Positions 6,608 through 15,545 of a stretch of 64,000 nt of DNA are shown here, one piece after another (position 1 is the first letter of the stretch; each line of letters begins with the position of its first letter). Both the position numbers and the translations under genes were made by a program. The DNA is from Niastella sp. OAS944 (lineage in GTDB: Bacteria; Bacteroidota; Bacteroidia; Chitinophagales; Chitinophagaceae), in the NCBI GenBank assembly GCA_024809215.1, contig JANUBW010000005.1:434001-498000 (forward strand), in the 5' to 3' direction. Below the pieces are notes generated by a model. That model was not told where the DNA came from. It did not search any database and worked only from the letters and a program-made list of their open reading frames with translations.

Positions 6608-9600
6608 ATGAAAAATAAGAGATTCATTGGAGTTACCGCTATTGCCTTACGGGTAGTATTTCTGCAATTATTACTTATCCTTGTCGTAAATACCCACGCC
6701 TATTTCAATACTGCAGAAGCGCAGGGTATTCTCGATAAAGTGGTTACTGTATCTGTCGATAAAGGACAGCTAAAAGATGTATTCAATCTGCTAAAAAATC
6801 AAACGGGTGCACGTTTTGTTTACAGTTCAAAGACCATTGAAGCCGGCCGCAAAGTTTCAATAAAAGCCATGCAAAAAAAGCTGAGCGAGGTGCTGGAAGA
6901 ACTGCTTACCCCCTTTGGTATTTCATTTAAACTGGTAAAAGACCGGATAATTTTATACAAGCAGGGCTCATCTGCGCTGGCCGAACCTCCCGGCCTTAAT
7001 GTATTGACCGTAAAGGTTGATGATGCCGCCTTACAGGAAATAAAGGGTCAGGTTACCGACGACAAAGGTAATCCACTGCCAGGTGTAAGTGTTGTGGTAA
7101 AAGGTACTGCTACCGGAACCAATACCGATATGAATGGCAACTTTACCCTCAATGTTCCTGAGGGTAGTTCCGTTCTCATTGTTTCGTCGGTGGGTTTTAA
7201 AACACAGGAAGTGAATGTTGCGGGAAAAACAACCATTACAATAGCGATGGCAGCCGGCAGTACCGGGCAGCTGGGTGAAATTGTGGTAGTTGGTTACGGC
7301 ACACAAAAGAAAGTAACGGTAACCGGTGCGGTTGCCCAGGTAAAAGGTACCGAACTGGCCAAGTCGCCTTCGGTGAATTTGTCGAACGCACTGGCCGGCC
7401 GCTTACCAGGCGTTACTACCATTCAATCGAGCGGCGAACCTGGTTACGACGGTTCTACCATTCGCATCCGTGGCTCCAATACACCTAACAACAGTGGTGC
7501 GTTAATAGTTATTGACGGTGTGCCCGACAGGGCCGGTGGCCTCGAACGCTTGAACCCGGCCGATATTGAAAGCATGTCGATATTAAAAGATGCAGCCGCC
7601 GCCATTTATGGTTCGCGCGCTGCAAATGGCGTTATTCTTATTACCACAAAAAGAGGTAAAACCGGCAAACCGCAATTGTCGTATGATTTTAACCAGGGTT
7701 GGGCGCAACCAACGCGTATACCCGAAATGAGCGATGCCGTTGAATATGCAACAATAGTAAATGAGCTCACGCTATTTGATCTGCCAGCCGATCAATGGTC
7801 GGCAGCTTCGAACGCATTTAAACAGAACGGAACCTACACCCGCACCGATAATGGTGTAAAGGTAGATGCTCCTTTCTCCCCCACCGATTTCAATAAATAC
7901 CGCGATGGTTCCGATGCCTGGGGCCATCCCAATACCGATTGGTTTGCCACCACGCTAAAAAACTGGTCGCCCCAGCAAAGCCACAATGTGCAGGTTTCGG
8001 GCGGCAACGATAATGTAAAATACCTGGCTTCGCTTGGTTATGATAATCAGGATGGCTATTATAAAAACTCGGCTACCGGTTACAAACAATATGATATGCG
8101 CCTGAACCTCGATGCCAAAGTGAACAAATATATCAGCACCAACCTGGGGTTAACGGCCCGCGAAGAATACCGGTTCTTCCCTACTGTTGGCGCACAGCCT
8201 ATATTCCGCATGCTTATGCGCGGTAAACCTACAGAACAGGAAGTGTGGCCCAATGGCTTACCGGGGCCCGACATTGAAAATGGGCAGAACCCTATTGTGA
8301 TCACAACCAATCAAACCGGTTATGATAAAGACCGGCGCGATTATTTTCAAACAAATGGCAGAATAGATGTGCAGGTGCCCTTTGTAGAAGGGTTGAAAAT
8401 TGCAGGGTTTGCAGCGGTTGATAAATATTTCAAACGTACCAAACGCTGGGAAACACCCTGGTACCTCTACTTCTGGGATAAGGCAACCTATGAGCCCGAT
8501 GGCGTTACGCCCAAACTAACCAAGTCGGTGCGCTCAACCTTTACCGATGCACGGCTTACAGAATCGCTCGAAGATCAACTGAACATCAACCTGTCGGGCT
8601 TTATAAATTATGACCGCACATTCGGTTCGCATACACTTAACCTGATGGCAGCAGTTACCCGCGAAACCATCGGTAACCAGAACTTCAATTCATTCCGGCG
8701 CAATTATATTTCATCGGCTATAGACCAGTTGTTTGCCGGTGGCGATCAGCAAAAAGATAATAATGGCAGCGCGTACAACCGGGCAAGGTTAAGCTATTTC
8801 GGACGCGCCAATTATAACTTTAAAGAAAAGTACCTGCTCGAGTTCCTGTGGCGTTATGATGGTTCCTACATCTTCCCCGAAAACGATCGCTTTGGTTTCT
8901 TCCCCGGCGTATTACTTGGCTGGCGCATATCTGAAGAAAAATTCTTTAAACCGGTTAGCTTTATCGACAACCTGAAAATACGTGCTTCCTGGGGACAAAT
9001 GGGGAATGATAATATCATTTTTAACGATGTGCTGCAGGAATATCGGTTCCTGTCTACCTATGGTTTCAACACGTACATAGCCGGCGGCAATGTTGTAAAA
9101 ACGCTTACCGAAACCGGGCTGCCCAATCCGGGTTATACCTGGGAAGTAGCAAACAATTCAAATGCAGGGTTAGAAGGTTCTGCCCTCAACAATCGCATCA
9201 CTTTTGAACTGGATGTATTCAATAACATCCGTACCAAGATCCTGATGCAAAACACGGCCGTGGTGCCGGCTTCGGCTGGTGTTACCTTACCACCCGAAAA
9301 CCTGGGCAAGGTGAGCAACAAAGGATTTGAATTCACAGTTGGTTATAACGATAATTTTGGCGATCTGCGTTTTAGCGTAAGCGTGAATGGCGGCTATGCC
9401 CGTAATAAGGTGATCAATTTGCCCGAAACTCCTGGCCTGAAACCATATCAGTTATCAAAGGGCAAAACTTTTGGCACCAATGGCGCCGCATTTCTCACTT
9501 ATGAATATGATGGCGTGTTCGTTGATCAGAACGATATTGACAAGAACACGATCGATTATAGTGCAGCTACCGGCAAATTGTTACCGGGCGATATGAAAAT

Positions 9601-10141
9601 AAAAGACATCGATGGTAATGGAAAGATCGATGCCGACGACCGCACCCGGCTTGAAAAGAACCGCGATCCCTGGTTTACCGGTGGGGTGAATTTCAATTTG
9701 CAGTACAAGAATTTTGATTGTACCATTCTGTTCCAGGGAGCTTCGGGCGGTTTACTGTTCTTTGGCACCGAATCGGGCACCATTGGCAACTTCCTTAAAT
9801 ATTCCTACGACCATCGCTGGACGGTTGACAACCCCAGCACCGTTGATCCCCGCCTGGTGAACCGGGGCAACACCTATTTTGCCGGCGGCGCATTTGGTTT
9901 AAATACTTACTGGCTGCGCAAAAGCAATTACCTGCGTTTAAAGAATATCGAGTTCGGGTATAACCTGCCATCGAAGCTCGGCCAGAAAGCAGGCATTACC
10001 AATCTTCGGTTGTATGCCAATGGTATTAACCTCATCACGTTTGATAAAATGAAGATCTGGGACCCAGAATCAACCAGTGGCAACGGCCAGTACTACCCGC
10101 AATCAAGAATACTGAATGTAGGGGCAAGAGTATCATTCTAA
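6608..10141 (+). CDS. SusC/RagA TonB-dependent outer-membrane transporter with STN domain
   Basis: A 1177-residue outer-membrane receptor. An N-terminal signal segment precedes an STN domain (about 45-118: VSVDKGQLKDVFNLLKNQ, then VYSSKTIEAGRKVSI), which in this family contacts FecR. A carboxypeptidase-regulatory-like domain follows (about 146-222: IKGQVTDDKGNPLPGVSV and NVPEGSSVLIVSSVGF). Next come the TonB box and plug (EIVVVGYGTQKK; IRIRGSNTPNNSGALIVIDG; YGSRAANGVILITT) and a 22-strand barrel ending in an aromatic residue (VGARVSF). It imports a large ligand, probably a glycan or peptide, with the SusD lipoprotein 20 bases downstream. STN plus the upstream sigma/FecR pair imply trans-envelope autoregulation. 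The substrate cannot be read from the sequence. Confidence 0.95.
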   Translation: MKNKRFIGVTAIALRVVFLQLLLILVVNTHAYFNTAEAQGILDKVVTVSVDKGQLKDVFNLLKNQTGARFVYSSKTIEAGRKVSIKAMQKKLSEVLEELLTPFGISFKLVKDRIILYKQGSSALAEPPGLNVLTVKVDDAALQEIKGQVTDDKGNPLPGVSVVVKGTATGTNTDMNGNFTLNVPEGSSVLIVSSVGFKTQEVNVAGKTTITIAMAAGSTGQLGEIVVVGYGTQKKVTVTGAVAQVKGTELAKSPSVNLSNALAGRLPGVTTIQSSGEPGYDGSTIRIRGSNTPNNSGALIVIDGVPDRAGGLERLNPADIESMSILKDAAAAIYGSRAANGVILITTKRGKTGKPQLSYDFNQGWAQPTRIPEMSDAVEYATIVNELTLFDLPADQWSAASNAFKQNGTYTRTDNGVKVDAPFSPTDFNKYRDGSDAWGHPNTDWFATTLKNWSPQQSHNVQVSGGNDNVKYLASLGYDNQDGYYKNSATGYKQYDMRLNLDAKVNKYISTNLGLTAREEYRFFPTVGAQPIFRMLMRGKPTEQEVWPNGLPGPDIENGQNPIVITTNQTGYDKDRRDYFQTNGRIDVQVPFVEGLKIAGFAAVDKYFKRTKRWETPWYLYFWDKATYEPDGVTPKLTKSVRSTFTDARLTESLEDQLNINLSGFINYDRTFGSHTLNLMAAVTRETIGNQNFNSFRRNYISSAIDQLFAGGDQQKDNNGSAYNRARLSYFGRANYNFKEKYLLEFLWRYDGSYIFPENDRFGFFPGVLLGWRISEEKFFKPVSFIDNLKIRASWGQMGNDNIIFNDVLQEYRFLSTYGFNTYIAGGNVVKTLTETGLPNPGYTWEVANNSNAGLEGSALNNRITFELDVFNNIRTKILMQNTAVVPASAGVTLPPENLGKVSNKGFEFTVGYNDNFGDLRFSVSVNGGYARNKVINLPETPGLKPYQLSKGKTFGTNGAAFLTYEYDGVFVDQNDIDKNTIDYSAATGKLLPGDMKIKDIDGNGKIDADDRTRLEKNRDPWFTGGVNFNLQYKNFDCTILFQGASGGLLFFGTESGTIGNFLKYSYDHRWTVDNPSTVDPRLVNRGNTYFAGGAFGLNTYWLRKSNYLRLKNIEFGYNLPSKLGQKAGITNLRLYANGINLITFDKMKIWDPESTSGNGQYYPQSRILNVGARVSF

Positions 10142-10161
10142 TAATATTAAAAATACTATAG

Positions 10162-12042
10162 ATGAAAAAGATGCTGTTTTGTGTGCTCTTATTAGCCACT
10201 GCAGGCGCCTGCAAACGTGAATTTCTAAATACAAAACCGCTGGATAAAGTTTTATCGACAGATACCTGGAAAGATGGTGCACTGGCAGAGGCTTTTATCA
10301 CCGGTATTTATGCCGGTTTGGGACAAGGTGGTTTTGATGAACAAATGCTGGCCTCCCTATCGGATGAAGCCGTTTTTACGCATCCCAGCCGGGGGATCAA
10401 CATCATAAATGAAGGCACGCTCAACCCATCGAATATTGGCTGGGTAAATGTGAACTACCGCTGGGGAAAAGATGGCAGCAATAACGACATGTATGCCAAG
10501 GTGCGGCAAACCAACCTGGCTATTGAGAATTTGCGCACAGCCACATTTGAGGACAAAACGCTTAACGACCGGCTGAAAGGAGAATCGCATTTTATGCGTG
10601 CTTTCTTTTTTCATCAACTGGTAAGGTATTACGGCGGTGTACCAATTATCGATAGAACTTATGGTCTTGGTGAAGATTACAGCGTAACCCGAAATACCTG
10701 GGAGGAATGCGTAAACTTTATTATTAAAGATTGCGACACCGCCATCCAGCTACTAAAAGGAAAAACAATGCAGTCTGGCAGGGCCAGCGACCTGGGGGCC
10801 ATGGCGTTAAAGTCGCGCATGTTGTTATATGCAGCAAGCGATCTGCACGACATACCAACGGCTAAGTCAAGATCGGCCGTGATCAGTGGCTTTTCAAAAC
10901 CGGAATTACTGGGTTATGTAAGCGGTGACCGCACAGCCAGGTGGACAGCCGCCAAAAACGCCGCAAAAGCGTTGATGGATGCTGCCGCTACCAAAGGATA
11001 CAAACTGAACCTTACGGCCCCTGTTTCAACAGCCGACGGCAAAAAGAATTACGTGTCGCTGGCAATGGGCGGCGGCAGCAAAAGCGGTGACGTAGATAAA
11101 GTAGCGGCAAGTGAAATACTCTTCGGCCGTTACTTTACAACCAACAAAGATGAATATGCCGGCATGTATGTAGGATTGACAAACGGACCCAATGGCTATC
11201 ATAACTGGGCCGGTAATACGCCCGTTCAACAACTGGTTGATGATTATGAAATGATGGACGGCAAAAAATTCAGCTGGGACAGTGCTAAACATAAGGCCAA
11301 TCCTTATGCAGACCGTGATCCCCGGTTTTATGCCAGCATCTTATATGATGGGGCCGATTGGAAACCCCGCGACAAGATCTCGGGTAATGTGGACCCGGCC
11401 AACCAGATACAAACAGGTAAGTACGAACAGGCTGGCGGCACATTCCTACCGGGGCTCGATACCCGCTCAAGTTCCATCGAAAACTGGAACGGCAGCTGGA
11501 CGGGTTATTACATGCGTAAATTCATTGATCCCGATCCCGACATTGTTGACAATACAACCCGGCAAACCATTCCCTGGCCTTTCTTTCGCTATACCGAAGC
11601 AGTGATGAATTATATAGAAGCCTGTATTGAGCTGGGCGAAGAAGCAGAAGCAACGCTTTGGCTGAACAGGATCCGCTTTAGAGCCGGCATGCCTGCCATT
11701 GCCGAAAACGGCGCAGCATTGAAAGAACGATACAGGAACGAACGCAGAGTTGAACTGGCCTATGAAGACCAGCGATACCACGATTGCCGCCGCTGGATGA
11801 ACGCCCCTGCTACTTTTGGCCGTAAGCTGGTATATATTGATGTGGTAGGTAAATTGAAACCAGGCGCCACGGCACCATCGCCCTACAGACATGACGAGAC
11901 AAGATACAATTACACCTACACGCCACTGGAAGTTAATTCGCAGGAGAACCGTAAGTGGGACGATAAAATGTACTTCAGGCCCATACCCAGTGATGAGATG
12001 AAAACTAATTTAAAGCTGGTGCAGAATCCGGGATATGATTGA
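10162..12042 (+). CDS. SusD/RagB-family surface nutrient-binding lipoprotein
   Basis: A 626-residue lipoprotein: the signal ends at TAGAC (Cys 17), followed by the usual KREFLNTKPLDKV start. Family hallmarks are GESHFMRAFFFHQLVRYYGG (TPR-like region), WEECVNFIIKDCDTAI, IEACIELGEEAEATLWLNRIRFRAGMP (given in part) and the C-terminal ERRVELAYEDQRYHDCRRW. The protein ends in YFRPIPSDEMKTN…LVQNPGYD, the classic SusD terminus. It sits on the outer leaflet as a lid over the SusC barrel encoded just upstream and captures the ligand. The 20-bp spacing shows co-transcription with susC. Confidence 0.95.
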   Translation: MKKMLFCVLLLATAGACKREFLNTKPLDKVLSTDTWKDGALAEAFITGIYAGLGQGGFDEQMLASLSDEAVFTHPSRGINIINEGTLNPSNIGWVNVNYRWGKDGSNNDMYAKVRQTNLAIENLRTATFEDKTLNDRLKGESHFMRAFFFHQLVRYYGGVPIIDRTYGLGEDYSVTRNTWEECVNFIIKDCDTAIQLLKGKTMQSGRASDLGAMALKSRMLLYAASDLHDIPTAKSRSAVISGFSKPELLGYVSGDRTARWTAAKNAAKALMDAAATKGYKLNLTAPVSTADGKKNYVSLAMGGGSKSGDVDKVAASEILFGRYFTTNKDEYAGMYVGLTNGPNGYHNWAGNTPVQQLVDDYEMMDGKKFSWDSAKHKANPYADRDPRFYASILYDGADWKPRDKISGNVDPANQIQTGKYEQAGGTFLPGLDTRSSSIENWNGSWTGYYMRKFIDPDPDIVDNTTRQTIPWPFFRYTEAVMNYIEACIELGEEAEATLWLNRIRFRAGMPAIAENGAALKERYRNERRVELAYEDQRYHDCRRWMNAPATFGRKLVYIDVVGKLKPGATAPSPYRHDETRYNYTYTPLEVNSQENRKWDDKMYFRPIPSDEMKTNLKLVQNPGYD

Positions 12043-12056
12043 TTGAAGAAATTTCT

Positions 12057-12135
12057 GATTTTGAGATTTAGGGATTTTGAGATTTGTCTTGAGGCTGCAT
12101 TAAAAGAAATCTCGAAATCCCTAAATCTCGAAATC
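12057..12135. repeat. Octad-word long hairpin between susD and the FG-GAP gene
   Basis: Two 29-nt arms (12057-12085 and 12107-12135) pair along their whole length around a 21-nt loop. The only deviations are two U-G wobbles in plus-strand RNA, which would be C-A mismatches in minus-strand RNA; this fits transcription from the plus strand. The arms are 8-nt words: GATTTTGA, GATTTAGG, GATTTTGA, GATTTGTC, and GAAATCTC, GAAATCCC, TAAATCTC, GAAATCCA. It lies 15 bases after the susD stop. No T-tract follows, so it may stabilise or process the mRNA rather than terminate it. Confidence 0.75.
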
Positions 12136-12197
12136 CACAAATTCATACCTATAAATTTCAATTTCGGTTTGTTTTAAACAAAAAGTAACTATTGATA

Positions 12198-15100
12198 ATG
12201 AATCGACCTATTATTATCATTTGTTTCATATTCATTTCATGTACCAACAATAAACAAATTGAATCGGTCGCTCGCCCCTTGTTTACTCTACTACCGGCCG
12301 ACAGCACCCACGTATCATTCACCAATACGCTCACAGAAGGCTTAAACACAAATGTGCTGATGTATGAGTATTTCTATAATGGCAGTGGCGTGGCTACCGG
12401 AGATGTGAACGGGGATGGACTGACTGATATTTATTTCACAGCCAACATGGCCGGCAATAAACTATACCTGAACAACGGGGCCATGCATTTTGAAGAGATA
12501 ACGACGGCCGCTGGTGTAACCGGCAGGACCGGTCCATGGAAAACCGGTGTAACCATGGCCGATGTGAATGGCGATGGCCTGCTTGATATTTACCTTTGTT
12601 ATTCGGGAAAATTAAGTGGAGAAAAAAGAAAGAATGAGCTGTTCATCAATACAGGCAATGATGCAAAAGGCTATCCGCATTTCAGTGAGCAGGCGCAACA
12701 ATTTGGGTTGGCCGATACCGGGTACACCACCCAGGCTTACTTCTTCGATATGGACCGCGATGGCGACCTGGATGCATTTATGCTAAACCACAATCCCAAC
12801 TCATTACCGGTGCTCGATGAAGCCAGTACGGCAGCCATTTTACAGAAAGAAGACAAAGCTGTAGGTGTTCGTTTATTACAAAACGACAAAAACAACTTTA
12901 CCGATATAACCCGCAAAGCGGGCATCAGCAGTTCTGCCCTAACGTATGGACTTGGCGCCGGCATTGCCGATCTTAACAGCGATGGCTGGCAGGACATATA
13001 CATTTCAAACGATTATGCGGTACCGGATTATTTGTACATAAACAATCATAATGGAACCTTTACCGACCGGCTGCAAACAAGTTTGGGCCACAACAGCCAG
13101 TTCTCTATGGGTAACGACATTGCCGATATAAATAACGATGCACTGCCCGATATTTACACCCTCGATATGCTGCCCGAAGACAACCATCGCCAAAAGCTAT
13201 TGTTTGCGCCCGATAATTATGAAAAGTTCAATCTGAATATTCGTACCGGTTTTTATTACCAGTATATGAGAAATATGCTGCAGTTGAATGTGGGCCCCCA
13301 ACAGGCCTCTATTCCCCCCTCCTTTGGAGGGGTCCAGGGAGAGGTGTTATTTAGTGAGATCGGTCAGGCAGCCGGCGTATCGAACACCGACTGGAGCTGG
13401 GCGCCATTGTTAGCCGATTATGATAACGATGGCTGGAAGGACCTGATGGTGACCAATGGCTATTTGCGCGATTATACCAATCTCGATTTCATCAAGTATA
13501 TGAACGACTATGTGCAAAGCAAGGGGCGGTTGAAACGGGAAGATGTGTTGGAGCTTGTACATAAAATACCATCAAGCAACGTGATCAATTACCTGTTTGC
13601 GAATAACAAAAATTGTACGTTCACCAATGTATCAACAAAATGGGGCTTTACAAAGGCATCGAACAGTAACGGCGCCGCATATGCCGATCTTGATAACGAT
13701 GGCGACCTTGACCTGGTGATCAATAACATTAATGAACCTGCTTTTATTTACCGCAATGAGAACCGGCAACAAACAGGCTCGCATTATTTGCAAATAAAAT
13801 TGCAGGGACTTACCGGCAATACCCAGGGTATTGGCGCAAAAGTTATTTGTTATACCAGCGCCGGCCAACAATATGCAGAACAGATGCCATCACGAGGATA
13901 CCTGTCAACGGTATCTTCTCTGCTGCATTTTGGCCTGGGCCAGCAAACAACCATCGATTCCATTCGTATAATATGGTTAAACAACAAAGAGCAGATCTTA
14001 CATAATGTAAAAGCCGATCAGTTACTGGTGGTTGAAGAAAAAGCGGCTACGGATAAATATAAAGGTTTGCAGTTCGCCCCTTCCCTGTTTGCCGAAACGC
14101 GATCACCCATCGATTATACATCGCCTGCCAGCGCCATAAATGATTTTAAACGACAACCATTGCTGGTTAATCCTTTATCGTTTAGCGGGCCCTGCCTGGT
14201 AAAAGGTGATGTAAATGGCGATGCGTTAGAAGACATTTATGCCGGTGGCGGCAGTGGCCAGCCAGCCAGGTTATACCTGCAACAAAAAAATGGTGGTTTT
14301 TTACAAAAGCAGGAGCCGGATTTTGAGTCTGACGCGTTTAGTGAGGATACAGATGCAGTAATAGTTGATGTAAATGGCGATGGCTTTAATGATATATATG
14401 TGGCCAGCGGCGGTTATCATAATTACACGCCCGATGACCCTTTGCTGCAGGACAGGCTTTATTTAAACGACGGAAAAGGTAATTTCAGAAAAAGCAACAA
14501 CGCACTGCCCCCTATGCGGGTTAGTAAAAGTTGTGTACGGGTAAATGATATCAATAACGATGGGCACCCCGATCTGTTTGTTGGTGGCCGGCTTATACCA
14601 GGCCGTTATCCTGAAACACCGGTGAGTTATATACTCATAAATGATGGCAAGGGGCATTTTACCGATCAAATAAATAGTATTGCCCCTGCATTGCAAAAAG
14701 CCGGCATGATCACCGATGCAGCCTGGATAGATCTGAATAACGACAACAGGAAAGACCTGGTAGTTGTGGGCGAATGGATGCCCGTATCGGTATACGTTAA
14801 TGTGAATGATAAACTACAAGAGCAAACGACAAATTATTTTAATTCAAACTACCGGGGCTGGTGGAATAAGATTGCCACCGGTGATTTTAATAAAGATGGT
14901 AAACCCGATCTTATTATTGGCAACCTGGGACTGAACACCCAATGCCGGGCAAGCGATAAAGAACCTGCCGAACTGTTTTACAAAGATTTTGACGACAATG
15001 GGGCCATTGATCCTGTATTTTGTTTTTACATCCAGGGCAGATCTTACCCGTATTGTACCCGCGATGAATTGCTTGACCAGGTTAGCATGATGCGTACGCG

Positions 15101-15545
15101 CTTTATTGATTATAAAGGTTATGCCGATGCTACGTTGAACAACGTTTTTACTGAAGAAGAATTGAAAGGCGCCGGCCATTTGCAGGCAAACTATCTGCAA
15201 ACTGCTTACTTCGAAAGCGGGCCTGGCAAATACCAGTTAAAAGCATTACCCATTCAAACGCAATACATGCCGGTATATACCATTACACCGCTCGATTATA
15301 ACAAGGATGGCCATGAAGATCTTTTATTGTGCGGAAATATGAATAAAGCAAAACTACGCCCGGGCAAGTATGATGCAGGTTATGGTATGTTATTGCAAAA
15401 TGATGGCAAAGGCGGGTTTAACTACCTAAGTCAGCAACGATCGGGATTTTATGTAAAGGGCGATGTAAGAACTGTATTACCCATTAACGGGCTGTTGTTA
15501 TTTGGTATCAATCAACAGCCAATAAAAGCATATAAGGCACAATGA
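12198..15545 (+). CDS. FG-GAP/VCBS-repeat lipoprotein with ASPIC/UnbV domain (CRTAC1 family)
   Basis: An 1115-residue lipoprotein (signal ending IFISC, Cys 15). It contains many FG-GAP/VCBS units with calcium-binding D-x-N-x-D-G motifs (DVNGDGLTDIYF, DMDRDGDLDAF, DLNSDGWQDIYI, DYDNDGWKDLMV, DLDNDGDLDLVI, DVNGDGFNDIYV and others). They form two beta-propellers separated by an ASPIC/UnbV segment (about 510-610: GIGAKVICYTSAGQQ, SRGYLSTVSSLLHFGLG). CRTAC1-like proteins are common in Bacteroidota next to susCD and are thought to act at the cell surface, though their ligand is unknown. The upstream TTG in frame was not used because the ATG at 12198 begins the signal peptide. The stop overlaps the next gene (ATGA at 15542), so the two are translationally coupled. 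A GC-rich palindrome near 13316 interrupts one repeat in frame. Confidence 0.9.
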   Translation: MNRPIIIICFIFISCTNNKQIESVARPLFTLLPADSTHVSFTNTLTEGLNTNVLMYEYFYNGSGVATGDVNGDGLTDIYFTANMAGNKLYLNNGAMHFEEITTAAGVTGRTGPWKTGVTMADVNGDGLLDIYLCYSGKLSGEKRKNELFINTGNDAKGYPHFSEQAQQFGLADTGYTTQAYFFDMDRDGDLDAFMLNHNPNSLPVLDEASTAAILQKEDKAVGVRLLQNDKNNFTDITRKAGISSSALTYGLGAGIADLNSDGWQDIYISNDYAVPDYLYINNHNGTFTDRLQTSLGHNSQFSMGNDIADINNDALPDIYTLDMLPEDNHRQKLLFAPDNYEKFNLNIRTGFYYQYMRNMLQLNVGPQQASIPPSFGGVQGEVLFSEIGQAAGVSNTDWSWAPLLADYDNDGWKDLMVTNGYLRDYTNLDFIKYMNDYVQSKGRLKREDVLELVHKIPSSNVINYLFANNKNCTFTNVSTKWGFTKASNSNGAAYADLDNDGDLDLVINNINEPAFIYRNENRQQTGSHYLQIKLQGLTGNTQGIGAKVICYTSAGQQYAEQMPSRGYLSTVSSLLHFGLGQQTTIDSIRIIWLNNKEQILHNVKADQLLVVEEKAATDKYKGLQFAPSLFAETRSPIDYTSPASAINDFKRQPLLVNPLSFSGPCLVKGDVNGDALEDIYAGGGSGQPARLYLQQKNGGFLQKQEPDFESDAFSEDTDAVIVDVNGDGFNDIYVASGGYHNYTPDDPLLQDRLYLNDGKGNFRKSNNALPPMRVSKSCVRVNDINNDGHPDLFVGGRLIPGRYPETPVSYILINDGKGHFTDQINSIAPALQKAGMITDAAWIDLNNDNRKDLVVVGEWMPVSVYVNVNDKLQEQTTNYFNSNYRGWWNKIATGDFNKDGKPDLIIGNLGLNTQCRASDKEPAELFYKDFDDNGAIDPVFCFYIQGRSYPYCTRDELLDQVSMMRTRFIDYKGYADATLNNVFTEEELKGAGHLQANYLQTAYFESGPGKYQLKALPIQTQYMPVYTITPLDYNKDGHEDLLLCGNMNKAKLRPGKYDAGYGMLLQNDGKGGFNYLSQQRSGFYVKGDVRTVLPINGLLLFGINQQPIKAYKAQ
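13316..13332. repeat. Palindromic C/G-rich insert inside the FG-GAP gene
   Basis: CCCCTCC, TTT, GGAGGGG forms a 7-bp perfect hairpin, followed by a purine-rich continuation (GTCCAGGGAGAGG). In the protein it encodes SIPPSFGGVQGEV, which breaks the expected run from the MRNMLQLN segment to FSEIGQAAGVSNTDWSW. It looks like a short in-frame insertion of a dispersed repeat of the CCCCTCCnnnGGAGGGG type, kept because it did not shift the frame. Confidence 0.55.
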
